A DNA stretch of 21,787 nt from an uncultured Rikenella sp. (GTDB lineage Bacteria; Bacteroidota; Bacteroidia; Bacteroidales; Rikenellaceae): positions 1-21,787 of the forward strand of contig NZ_CAJTUJ010000025.1 of NCBI RefSeq assembly GCF_910579375.1. Reading direction: 5' to 3'. Below are positions 1 to 6,536 of this stretch, one piece after another. Both the position numbers and the translations under genes were made by a program. Within the stretch, counting starts at the first letter, position 1; each line of letters opens with the position of its first letter. The notes under the pieces are model-generated. The model searched no databases, was not told the DNA's origin, and saw only the letters and a list, made by a program, of their open reading frames with translations.

Positions 1-62
1 GACGCGTTCGCGCCACGGCGGGCGGCCTTTATTACTTCAATGCAAAAGCGCGCCCCGCCTAA
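1..62 (+). repeat. Left copy of a ~62 bp direct repeat found at both window ends
   Basis: This stretch begins gacgcgttcgcg, contains ttattactt and ends cgcctaa. The last 64 bases of the window have the same beginning, middle and end. The first ~37 positions differ at about four sites, and the inner part is less similar. Both copies are on the same strand. It is probably one member of a dispersed family in this genome. Confidence 0.65.
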
Positions 63-570
63 AGGAGCGATTCAACTATTTCGGCGGTAGCCGAAATATA
101 GATGAATCGCGCAAGGCGCGCGAAAAAGCGGCGGAGCGATAGCGGAGCCGCAGTGAGGCGGACACGGGGCGGTGCTTTGGGCCGAGCTTCTGCGACTCGC
201 AGAGTCGCGCAGTTCGTCGCCACCCCATGCAGTGGGCTGCAACTCGACGGAGTTCGTTGCATTCACCGCTGGCGGCAAACTTAGGCTAAGCATGAAATAG
301 CGCGCAAGGACGAACTTCATAGAATGGGGCGTTGCAGTTGCGGTTCGTAGAACCGCCGGGCCTGCGCGCTGGGCCTTCGGCCCACCCGGGGAGCGCGCAG
401 CCCGAACCCGACAGATAAATGGAGCTGAGCTTTTGCGGCTCGTAGAACCGCGCGGGCCGAAGCCTCCCGCAGCGGAGGCCCGCAACTCGCGATGCTCGTT
501 TTGGGCTCCGCAGGTTTCGGTCGCACAAAGTTTAGCTATTATAATATAGCCAGTTTTTACGTGCCTCTCG
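1..570. other. Gene-free, hairpin-rich intergenic region
   Basis: No reading frame here resembles a protein; the open frames are low-complexity Arg/Pro/Ala/Ser translations of GC-rich DNA. The stretch carries a series of short perfect inverted repeats: 77-98 (9-bp arms, 4-base loop), 192-208 (6-bp arms), 241-254 (5-bp arms, gacg loop), 340-356 (7-bp arms, gta loop) with an imperfect copy at 435-451, 370-384 (6-bp arms, ttc loop) nested inside 8-bp arms at 362-369 and 393-400, and 462-479 (6-bp arms). It may be a dispersed extragenic palindromic element or the decayed remains of one. A similar stretch lies at 21500-21787. Confidence 0.6.
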
Positions 571-591
571 TTCCCGTTTATTCCGAGAGGC
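562..591. repeat. Inverted repeat abutting the 3' end of cassette 1
   Basis: Eight-base perfect arms, gcctctcg at 562-569 and cgagaggc at 584-591, bracket a 14-base centre that contains the stop codon of the cassette reading frame. The right arm is the conserved cassette end; the left arm is outside the cassette. A hairpin just past the variable repeat is a known requirement for homing in characterised DGRs, which is why it is recorded. It could also be coincidence in a palindrome-rich region. Confidence 0.5.
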
Positions 592-767
592 AACGCAACT
601 GAAAACCGTAGGCGCGTCTGCTGGCACTATTAGGGAGCAGCACCATTGTATGAAAATCCAGATTTAGGCCGTAGTAATGATCGATTGCCGACGCAGACCA
701 GGCCGTTCCTTCGTGGCCGAGATACACCGGAATACCCGAAGTATAGCTGCGGTAGCCCGGGGCGCGA
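575..767 (-). repeat. Orphan FISUMP/lectin C-terminal cassette, copy 1
   Basis: Read on the - strand this gives an open frame from RAPGYRSY to AYGFQLRCLSE and a stop at 578-580. It matches the C-terminal end of the Fibrobacter succinogenes major paralogous (FISUMP) domain, which shares a C-type-lectin-like fold. It is the most divergent of the four copies and one codon longer (193 against 190 bp). The conserved 5' edge is gcccggggcg on the + strand (755-764); the conserved 3' edge is cgtttattccgagaggc. No start codon or promoter leads into the frame, so it is not an expressed gene by itself. It lies about 55 bp upstream of the xseA promoter, in the opposite orientation. Confidence 0.75.
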
Positions 768-821
768 TCGAACTCTCCGAAAACCGCAGAAAACCTTAGC
801 CGGAAATCCCGAAAGAGCCCC

Positions 822-829
822 TATCTTTG
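822..829 (+). promoter_or_regulatory. xseA promoter, -7 element TATCTTTG
   Basis: An exact match to the Bacteroidetes -7 consensus TAnnTTTG. Only six bases separate its last G from the xseA ATG at 836, so the transcript should start at or within a few bases of the start codon. No clear -33 TTG was found at the expected spacing. Confidence 0.75.
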
Positions 830-835
830 TAAATC

Positions 836-2212
836 ATGGAATCCTTCATCACCCTCTCCGCCCTCCAGGGACATCTGCGCGACGTGATCGAACAGCACGC
901 TGGAGGAGCGCAGTGGGTGGTAGCCGAGATCAGCGAATGCAAAGTCAATTACGCCGGCCATTGCTACCTCGAACTCGTCGAACGACCCGATAACGGCAAA
1001 GCCCCTGTCGCCCAGGCCCGGGCTGTGATCTGGGCCAGTACCTACAAACTGATCGGCGGCTATTTCCGGTTCGAAACCGGCTCCGATCTCGCCGCCGGGA
1101 TGAAAGTCCTCGTCAAGTGCACCGTCTCGTACCACCCCGTTTATGGGCTCAGTCTCGTGGTCAGCGATATCGACCCCGCCTATACCCTCGGTGAAACCGA
1201 ACGGATCAGGCGGCAAACCATCGCCCAGCTGAAAGAAGAGGGAGTCTTCGAGATGAACAAAGAGTTCGAGTTGGCCGATGTGCTCCAGCGCATCGCCGTC
1301 GTCTCGTCGCCCAAGGCGGCCGGGTATCGGGACTTTATGCAGGAGTTGGAAGCATCGCCCTATCGGTTCGAGACGCGACTCTTTCCCGCCGTTATGCAGG
1401 GCGACGCCGCCGAAAACTCCATCGTCGATGCCCTCGATGCAGTGGCCGAACTCGGCGACGTGCCGTTCGACGCCGTCGTGATTATCCGGGGCGGCGGTTC
1501 GACGAGCGATCTCGGCTGTTTCGACAACTATCGGCTCTGTGCCTATATCGCCCAGTTTCCGCTGCCCGTGATTACCGGCATCGGACACGATAAGGATGTG
1601 AGCGTCGCCGATATGGTGGCTCACACGTCGCTCAAGACCCCTACGGCAGTGGCGGCGTTTTTGGTGGGGCGTGCGGCTGAAATGGCCGGACAGTTGAATG
1701 GTCTTCGCGACAGGGTGACGCGCCGGGCACAGCAGCTGCTCGTGGCGGAGACCCATCGGATCGAAAACGCCGGTTTGCAACTCGCTTCGCGGAGCTCGGG
1801 CGTGCTGCACGGCGGATTGGCGCGGCTCGAAAAGTTGAAAAACGGGTTGCGGTTCGGCGTCGGCGAGCGGCTGACACAGGAACGGCACCGGTGTGCCTCG
1901 TTCGGTTCGCAAGTGGGGCGGCTGGCGACACAACGGCTCGCCGCGGCGGAGATGCGGAACGAATATGTCGCCCAACGGCTCGGGGCGGTGGTGGAGGGGG
2001 TGATTTCGCGTCGCCGTTCGCAATTGGAACTCTTGGAGGTCTCGGTACGGGCGGCGAGTCCGCAGCGGATTCTCGCGCGCGGTTATGCCATCGTGAGAGG
2101 AGTGCGGGGAGTCGCGGAGGCCGAGGTCGGACAGACGATCGAAATCGAGCTCCGTGACGGGGTCTTGGGAGCGGACGTTACTTCGAAATCAATACAGCGG
2201 AAAAATGGCTAA
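836..2212 (+). CDS. xseA: Exodeoxyribonuclease VII large subunit
   Basis: This is the catalytic large subunit of exonuclease VII, which degrades single-stranded DNA from both ends into short oligonucleotides in repair and recombination. At 458 residues it has normal family length. Residues ~1-115 form the N-terminal OB-fold region (WVVAEISECK, YLELVE). The catalytic domain shows the family motifs VVIIRGGGS (~214-222) and GIGHDKDVSVAD (248-259), followed by a TPTA segment (268-271). A helical, Gln/Arg/Glu-rich region spans ~275-400, where small subunits bind. The conserved C-terminal RGYAIVRG lies at ~415-422. The ATG at 836 is fixed by the promoter element ending at 829, and the N-terminus matches the family. 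The stop overlaps the xseB start by 8 bases, indicating translational coupling. Confidence 0.96.
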   Translation: MESFITLSALQGHLRDVIEQHAGGAQWVVAEISECKVNYAGHCYLELVERPDNGKAPVAQARAVIWASTYKLIGGYFRFETGSDLAAGMKVLVKCTVSYHPVYGLSLVVSDIDPAYTLGETERIRRQTIAQLKEEGVFEMNKEFELADVLQRIAVVSSPKAAGYRDFMQELEASPYRFETRLFPAVMQGDAAENSIVDALDAVAELGDVPFDAVVIIRGGGSTSDLGCFDNYRLCAYIAQFPLPVITGIGHDKDVSVADMVAHTSLKTPTAVAAFLVGRAAEMAGQLNGLRDRVTRRAQQLLVAETHRIENAGLQLASRSSGVLHGGLARLEKLKNGLRFGVGERLTQERHRCASFGSQVGRLATQRLAAAEMRNEYVAQRLGAVVEGVISRRRSQLELLEVSVRAASPQRILARGYAIVRGVRGVAEAEVGQTIEIELRDGVLGADVTSKSIQRKNG

Positions 2213-2414
2213 AACGAATACGGAAGAACAGATCACCTATGCCGAAGCGGTGGCCGAGATCGAAGAGATTCTGGCCCGGATGGAGGACAGCGAATTGGAC
2301 ATCGACCGGTTGGGCGCCTATGTGGAGCGGGCGACGACGCTGATCGCCCTCTGCAAGGAGAAACTGCTCAAGGCGCAGAAACAGGTCGAAAAGGTGATGA
2401 CGCAGGAAGAGTAA
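2205..2414 (+). CDS. xseB: Exodeoxyribonuclease VII small subunit
   Basis: A 69-residue, mostly helical, Glu/Lys-rich protein of the XseB family, several copies of which bind the large subunit and regulate its nuclease activity. The core (YAEAVAEIEEILARMEDSEL, then DIDRLGAYVERATTLI) follows the usual pattern, with a C-terminal CKEKLLKAQKQVEKV helix. An in-frame start 51 bases upstream would add 17 residues unlike the family. The ATG at 2205 gives the usual N-terminus and the tight ATGGCTAA overlap with xseA, so it is preferred. Confidence 0.93.
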   Translation: MAKTNTEEQITYAEAVAEIEEILARMEDSELDIDRLGAYVERATTLIALCKEKLLKAQKQVEKVMTQEE

Positions 2415-2436
2415 CCCAAAACCAAATACAACCGAG

Positions 2437-3249
2437 ATGAAAAGAACCCTTTACGGTGCGGCGCTTCTGCTGGGAGCCGCCGTATGGTTGATGCCTTCGG
2501 GCGCTGCTGCACAGCAGAAAAAGGCGAAGGCGCCGAAATGGAAATTGATCTGGAAAGATGATTTCAATAAAAATGGAGAGCTGGATACGACCAAGTGGTC
2601 GAAGATTCCGAGAGGAACTTCGGACTGGGATAATTATATGTCGTCTCGCGACGACCTCTACGAAGTGAAAGACGGGAACCTGATTTTGCGGGGGATCGTC
2701 AACGACGATCCGGCGTCCGACACGGCCCGTTATCTGACCGGCGGGGTGTGGACGATCGGAAAATTCGCGGTGAAATACGGCAAAGTCGAAATCCGGGCCC
2801 GGCTGGGTGAAGCACAGGGGAGCTGGCCGGCGTTCTGGATGCTGGCCCAGGACGAGAAATACGGCCGCTATCCGCGGAACGGCGAGGTGGACATCATGGA
2901 ACACCTCAATTACGACAGCGTGGTGTATCAGACCATACATTCCTATTATACGTTGCACCTGAAGCAGGAGACGCCCCGGCGGTTTACCACGGCGCCGATC
3001 GACCGCGAGGGGTACAATACCTACGGGGTAGAGTTCCATCCGGACAGCGTGGTCTTTACGCTCAACGGCCGTCCGACGCTCGTCTATCCGAAGATCGAGA
3101 CGGAGCTGGAGGGACAGTTCCCGTTCGATCAGGCTTACTACCTCCTGATGGATATGCAGCTCGGCGGGGGCTGGGTCGGCGGAGTTGATCCGGCTACCTT
3201 GCCGGTGCAGATGGAGATCGACTGGGTGAAGGTCTGGAAACGGAAATAA
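2437..3249 (+). CDS. Secreted glycoside hydrolase family 16 (endo-beta-glucanase type)
   Basis: A 270-residue GH16 enzyme with a beta-jelly-roll fold, expected to cut beta-1,3 or mixed beta-1,3/1,4-glucans or a related galactan in the periplasm or outside the cell. Residues 1-25 form a signal peptide (hydrophobic core LLLGAAVWLM, then SGAAA). The catalytic motif E-V-D-I-M-E is at 150-155: E150 is the predicted nucleophile, D152 the assisting residue and E155 the acid/base. Family features also include WPAFWM (~130-135) and the C-terminal MEIDWVKVWK. No SusC/D pair is nearby, so it is not in a typical polysaccharide-utilisation locus. It lies 22 bases after xseB and 11 before ubiX. Substrate cannot be told from sequence alone. 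No lipobox Cys is seen, so a soluble product is likely. Confidence 0.9.
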   Translation: MKRTLYGAALLLGAAVWLMPSGAAAQQKKAKAPKWKLIWKDDFNKNGELDTTKWSKIPRGTSDWDNYMSSRDDLYEVKDGNLILRGIVNDDPASDTARYLTGGVWTIGKFAVKYGKVEIRARLGEAQGSWPAFWMLAQDEKYGRYPRNGEVDIMEHLNYDSVVYQTIHSYYTLHLKQETPRRFTTAPIDREGYNTYGVEFHPDSVVFTLNGRPTLVYPKIETELEGQFPFDQAYYLLMDMQLGGGWVGGVDPATLPVQMEIDWVKVWKRK

Positions 3250-3260
3250 CGCGTGGGGCG

Positions 3261-3857
3261 ATGAAAGTGGCAGTAGGCATTACGGGAGCCAGCGGGGCGA
3301 TCTATGCGGAGCGGCTGTTGAGGCGTCTGTTGGACGAGCGAGCGGCGGGACGGGTGGAGCAGGTGGCAGTCGTCTTTACGTCGAATGGTCGGGCGGTGGC
3401 GGAGTTCGAACGGCCGGAATTTTTGTCGTGGCTTGCTCAGCGGATTGCTGCGGGCGAGGCGGTGGAGTTTCGGAACGACGATTTTTTCACTCCGGTGGCT
3501 TCGGGATCGGCGGGGTACGATGCGTTGGTGGTCGTTCCGTGCAGCATGGGAGCCGTCGGGCGGATCGCGGGCGGTGTGGCGGACGATCTGATCGCCCGGG
3601 CGGCGGATGTGATGCTCAAGGAGCGGTCTCCGATGCGGCGACGAACGCTGATTCTGTGTCCGCGCGAGACGCCGCTTTCGTTGATCCATCTGCGGAATCT
3701 CACCGCCGTTTGCGAGGCGGGAGGAATCGTATTGCCTGCCATGCCGTCGTTTTATACGCAGCCGCAGACGCTCGACGAGGCGGTCGATACGGTCGTTCTG
3801 CGCATTCTGTCGCTGTTGGGACTGGCTCCGGAGGGCTATCGGGGCTGGCAGGAATAA
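3261..3857 (+). CDS. ubiX: Flavin prenyltransferase UbiX
   Basis: This enzyme joins a dimethylallyl group to reduced FMN to make prenyl-FMN, the cofactor of UbiD-type decarboxylases. At 198 residues it has normal length. Visible motifs are the FMN-binding GITGASGAIYAERLL (from residue 7), VVPCSMGAVGRIAGGVADDL (~90-109), KERSP followed by LCPRETPLSLIHLRNL, and the late PAMPSFY. These cover the flavin and prenyl-phosphate sites of the family. No ubiD partner is in the window; menG at 13262 is the other quinone-related gene, which suggests a menaquinone or aromatic-acid decarboxylase elsewhere. The next gene is separated by its own promoter. Confidence 0.93.
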   Translation: MKVAVGITGASGAIYAERLLRRLLDERAAGRVEQVAVVFTSNGRAVAEFERPEFLSWLAQRIAAGEAVEFRNDDFFTPVASGSAGYDALVVVPCSMGAVGRIAGGVADDLIARAADVMLKERSPMRRRTLILCPRETPLSLIHLRNLTAVCEAGGIVLPAMPSFYTQPQTLDEAVDTVVLRILSLLGLAPEGYRGWQE

Positions 3858-3858
3858 A

Positions 3859-3890
3859 TTTGACTATTCGGGGGAATAGTCTTACATTTG
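3859..3890 (+). promoter_or_regulatory. Ferredoxin promoter with a palindrome filling the spacer
   Basis: A -33 TTTG (3859-3862) and a -7 TACATTTG (3883-3890) are separated by 20 bases, the usual Bacteroidetes spacing. The spacer is a perfect inverted repeat, gactattc-gggg-gaatagtc (3862-3881, 8-bp arms). This position suits a repressor operator. The lack of a T-tract argues against its being a terminator for ubiX. Confidence 0.7.
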
Positions 3891-3921
3891 TCTGACCAAA
3901 ACCAAACAATTTCATACACTC

Positions 3922-4095
3922 ATGGCTTACAAAATCGATCCCGACAAATGCGTCGCTTGCGGTACGTGTATCGACGAATGCCCGGTAGGGGCTATTTCGG
4001 CCGGCGATGTTTACGTTATCGACCCTTCGACGTGCATCGACTGCGGTACGTGCGCAGATGTTTGTCCGGCGGAAGCGATCGCTCCGGAAGCGTAG
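3922..4095 (+). CDS. Small 2[4Fe-4S] ferredoxin
   Basis: A 57-residue bacterial-type ferredoxin, an electron carrier in the cytoplasm. Two CxxCxxCxxxCP motifs are complete: C10, C13, C16, C20 and C38, C41, C44, C48, each with a Pro after the last Cys. The two halves are an internal duplication (CVACGTCIDECPVGAI against CIDCGTCADVCPAEAI). The length and the MAYKID beginning match the clostridial-type family found in anaerobes such as Bacteroidales. The start is the first in-frame ATG, 31 bases after the -7 element. It is a single-gene unit with its own promoter and terminator. Confidence 0.95.
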   Translation: MAYKIDPDKCVACGTCIDECPVGAISAGDVYVIDPSTCIDCGTCADVCPAEAIAPEA

Positions 4096-4130
4096 GGCGA
4101 CCGTGTTCGGTCGAAGACCGGAACAGACTT

Positions 4131-4169
4131 CGGGGATGTGCAAATGGCTTTGCGCATCCCCGTTTTTTT
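4131..4169 (+). terminator. Rho-independent terminator of the ferredoxin gene
   Basis: Arms of 14 bp (4131-4144 and 4149-4162, one G-U pair), a tggc loop and then seven T (4163-4169). It begins 35 bases after the ferredoxin stop. Confidence 0.93.
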
Positions 4170-4249
4170 ATGGCCTGCGGTCAGCGGGTTTACGTCATGG
4201 CACCGGCCCGCCCCCGGTTCTTTCTCTTTATCCTCTCCTGCAGTGCGTC

Positions 4250-4439
4250 CGTTTATTCCGAGAGGCAACGCAACTGAAGACCGTGGGCACGGTGGCCCAC
4301 GTAGCTGGAAGTGAGGCTCTGCGCGTCGAAGTTCAAGAACATGCCGCCAGTCCCGCTAAAGGAGGAAGACCAACTGAACCCGTAGTTGCCGACGTTGTTC
4401 AGCGCGCCCGAAGAGTGGTCGCGGAAGCCCGGGGCGGGG
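4250..4439 (-). repeat. Orphan FISUMP/lectin C-terminal cassette, copy 2
   Basis: The - strand frame runs from RPAPGFRDHSSGALNNVG to HGLQLRCLSE and a stop at 4253-4255, exactly 190 bp between the conserved edges. It contains the FISUMP landmarks GALNNVG, a WSSS and an RCLSE end. It has no in-frame start with a promoter. Its NNVGNY segment is coded aac aac gtc ggc aac tac, close to the unmutated AAC state expected of a DGR template. It lies 54 bp upstream, in the - direction, of copy 3. Confidence 0.8.
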
Positions 4440-4503
4440 CGCAGTTTGGGGTAGAGGCTGGCAGTTTTAAGGCCGAGGCTGGTAGTAGAACGCCCAGTGG
4501 GCG

Positions 4504-4693
4504 CGTTTATTCCGAGAGGCACCGCAACTGAAAACCGTAACCACGACCGTTCGAGCTATTGAGATAGAGCCCCGTTATGTGAAAATATAAGTCCAGACCG
4601 CCGATGCCGCTGGCCGAAGCCGACCAGACGGAACCCTCGTTGCCGACGCCGCTCAGCGCGCCCAAGGTGTAGTTGCGGTAGCCCGGGGCGGGG
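4504..4693 (-). repeat. Orphan FISUMP/lectin C-terminal cassette, copy 3
   Basis: The - strand frame runs from SPAPGYRNYTLGALSGVG to GYGFQLRCLSE, with the stop at 4507-4509, 190 bp in all. A small perfect hairpin (cgccc-agt-gggcg, 4491-4503) abuts its 3' end. With copy 2 it makes a two-unit array in the gap between the ferredoxin terminator and rsgA. The frame happens to stay open upstream through the antisense of rsgA, but that extension has no family resemblance and is not believed to be a gene. Confidence 0.8.
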
Positions 4694-4736
4694 CTGTCTG
4701 CATAGCGCCCCCCTTTCTTTTTCAGCCCGGAAATGC

Positions 4737-4744
4737 TAACTTTG
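4737..4744 (+). promoter_or_regulatory. rsgA promoter, -7 element TAACTTTG
   Basis: A match to TAnnTTTG with only five bases between it and the rsgA ATG at 4750, implying a leaderless or near-leaderless mRNA. A T-rich stretch near 4713-4722 may serve as the -33 region. The element begins 43 bp after the edge of cassette 3. Confidence 0.75.
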
Positions 4745-4749
4745 TTCCT

Positions 4750-5700
4750 ATGACCGATTTGACCCAAGGAATCGTTACCAAAAGTACCGGTAGCTGGTAT
4801 CAGGTGCTCGACCCCGAGAGCGGACGCCAAATCAGATGCCGGATACGAGGCGTTTTCCGTCTGCGCGGCAGCCGGACCACCAATCCCGTTGTCGTCGGCG
4901 ACCGCGTGCGTGTCGAGACCGGGGCCGCCGAAGGAGAAAACGTGATTACCGAAATTCTGCCCCGGCGGAACTACATCATCCGCCGCGCCTCGAATCTTTC
5001 GAAAGAGTCCCATATCATTGCCGCCAATATCGACGTCGCCTATCTGGTCGTCACGCTCGACCGGCCGGTGACCAGTACCGAATTCATCGACCGTTTTCTC
5101 GTGACCGCCGAGGCTTATCGTGTGCCGACCGTACTTTTGCTCAATAAGATCGACCTGTTCGCCGCCCCCGAATATCGCGAAGCGATCGACTCGTTCGTCG
5201 AAATCTATCGGGGAGCGGGGTACGAGGTGCTCGAAATTTCGGCTGCCGCAGGGATCGGTATGGATGCCCTGCGCGAGCGGATGCGAGGGAAAACATCGCT
5301 CTTTACGGGCCATTCCGGAGTCGGAAAGTCGACCCTCATCAATGCCATTCAGCCGGGGCTCGGGCTGAAAACCGGCGCCATTTCGGACTATCATCACAAA
5401 GGAAAGCATACGACCACCTTCTCGGAGATTTTTCCGCTCGACGGCGGAGGACTCTTGATCGACACCCCGGGAATCAAGGGGTTCGGATTGATCGATATTG
5501 CGCCGGATGAGCTGGCACGCTACTTCCCCGACCTGTTCCGTCGGGCGCCGGAGTGTCAGTATTACAACTGCACCCACACCCACGAACCCAATTGTGCCGT
5601 GATGGCAGCCGTGGCGCGCGGCGAGATTGCCGAGAGCCGTTATGTGAGTTACCTGAAAATGCTGGAGGATGACGATAAAGAGGGAAAATACCGTAAATAA
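4750..5700 (+). CDS. rsgA: Ribosome small-subunit-dependent GTPase RsgA
   Basis: This GTPase checks late 30S ribosome assembly and releases assembly factors from the mature subunit. It is 316 residues long, within the family range. It has an N-terminal OB-fold (~1-75) and then the circularly permuted GTPase order: G4 NKID (132-135), G1 GHSGVGKST (187-195), G2 around KGKHTTT (217-223), G3 DTPG (238-241). The C-terminal zinc site is C269, C274, H276, C282. All key residues are present. Its last 32 bases overlap the start of trmH, so the two are probably co-transcribed from the promoter at 4737. Confidence 0.96.
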   Translation: MTDLTQGIVTKSTGSWYQVLDPESGRQIRCRIRGVFRLRGSRTTNPVVVGDRVRVETGAAEGENVITEILPRRNYIIRRASNLSKESHIIAANIDVAYLVVTLDRPVTSTEFIDRFLVTAEAYRVPTVLLLNKIDLFAAPEYREAIDSFVEIYRGAGYEVLEISAAAGIGMDALRERMRGKTSLFTGHSGVGKSTLINAIQPGLGLKTGAISDYHHKGKHTTTFSEIFPLDGGGLLIDTPGIKGFGLIDIAPDELARYFPDLFRRAPECQYYNCTHTHEPNCAVMAAVARGEIAESRYVSYLKMLEDDDKEGKYRK

Positions 5701-6523
5701 CAACTACTTCGAAGAGAACGGGCTGCCGACCAAACAGCAGCTGCGCGACCTGAACGCTTCGCTGCGGGAGGGCGACCTGCGGCCGGTGCGGAGAGAGGCC
5801 CCCGGCGAACGCACCGACCCGCCCGAACTTTTGCGGCGGAAGATCGAATACCTGCGCGGCTTTGTGCTGCCGGAACGCTACGAGAGCCTCACGCGGCGGC
5901 TGGATTTCCGGACGCGATACCTGGTGATGTGTCTCGAAGATATTTACTACCCGCACAACGCCAGTGCCGTGATCCGCAGCTCCGAGGCGTTCGGGTTGCA
6001 GGAGATGCATGCCGTGGAGCGGACGGTTCGGTTCGCGCCCAACAAACACATTGTGCGGGGGACGGATCAATGGCTGGATATTCGCAAATGGGACGACTCG
6101 GAGACGCTGGTGGCCCATTTGCGGAGCCGTGGGTATCGGATTGCGGTGACGGCTCCGCCGAGGCCCGACGCTGAGGCCGATGGGAGGCGCGTGAACTTTA
6201 CCCCCTCGGATTTCGATGTGGCGGCCGGGCCCTTCGCGGTCTTTATGGGGACGGAAAAGTCGGGGATATCGGAGGGATTGATGGCGGCCGCCGATGCCGT
6301 GATCTCGATCCCGATGGTGGGATTCGCCGAGAGTCTCAACATCTCGGTGTCGGCAGCCATCGTGGCGCAGCGGCTCGCCGAACGGGTGCGCGACCCGGAA
6401 TCCGGAATTGCCTGGCAACTGGCTCCGGGGGATCGGGACAGGCTGCTCTATCGCTGGTTGTGCCACTCGGTGCGCGACTACCGGCGGATTCTGGAACGGG
6501 GCGGGTTTATCTGCGAAGGTTAA
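5669..6523 (+). CDS. trmH: TrmH-family (SpoU) tRNA/rRNA 2'-O-methyltransferase
   Basis: A SPOUT-class knotted methyltransferase, most like TrmH, which 2'-O-methylates G18 in the tRNA D-loop. Motif 1 is HNASAVIRSSEAFG (~96-109, with N97 and the catalytic-type R103), motif 2 is FMGTEKSGIS (192-201) and motif 3 is IPMVGFAESLNISVSAA (214-230), which builds the SAM-binding knot. The helical RYESLTRRLDFRTRYL before motif 1 parallels E. coli TrmH. Residues 1-50 form an extra polar N-terminus. The ATG at 5669 overlaps rsgA by 32 bases, and no later plausible start precedes the conserved part, so the exact start is less certain than the identity. The exact RNA target is inferred. Confidence 0.87.
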   Translation: MTIKRENTVNNNYFEENGLPTKQQLRDLNASLREGDLRPVRREAPGERTDPPELLRRKIEYLRGFVLPERYESLTRRLDFRTRYLVMCLEDIYYPHNASAVIRSSEAFGLQEMHAVERTVRFAPNKHIVRGTDQWLDIRKWDDSETLVAHLRSRGYRIAVTAPPRPDAEADGRRVNFTPSDFDVAAGPFAVFMGTEKSGISEGLMAAADAVISIPMVGFAESLNISVSAAIVAQRLAERVRDPESGIAWQLAPGDRDRLLYRWLCHSVRDYRRILERGGFICEG

Positions 6524-6536
6524 ATAAAGAAAACGA

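Noticed and set aside
72..593. 173-codon - strand frame starting at TTG inside cassette 1
   Set aside because: Its first residues come from the cassette end read in another frame, and the remainder is low-complexity translation of hairpin DNA.
821..2023. 400-codon open frame on the - strand, antisense to xseA
   Set aside because: It is a codon-bias shadow of a gene with clear motifs on the + strand; its translation is His/Arg/Pro-rich with no family resemblance. The same applies to the long antisense frames at 5474-6466, 6977-8056, 8960-10540, 17153-18160 and 20452-21543.
3862..3881. Palindrome after ubiX as a transcription terminator
   Set aside because: There is no T-tract after it and it lies within a well-spaced promoter; an operator is more likely.
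4507..5703. 398-codon - strand frame joining antisense rsgA to cassette 3
   Set aside because: Only the last ~60 codons resemble a protein (the cassette). The rest is the complement of rsgA, with no promoter or domain. Taken as chance openness in GC-rich DNA.
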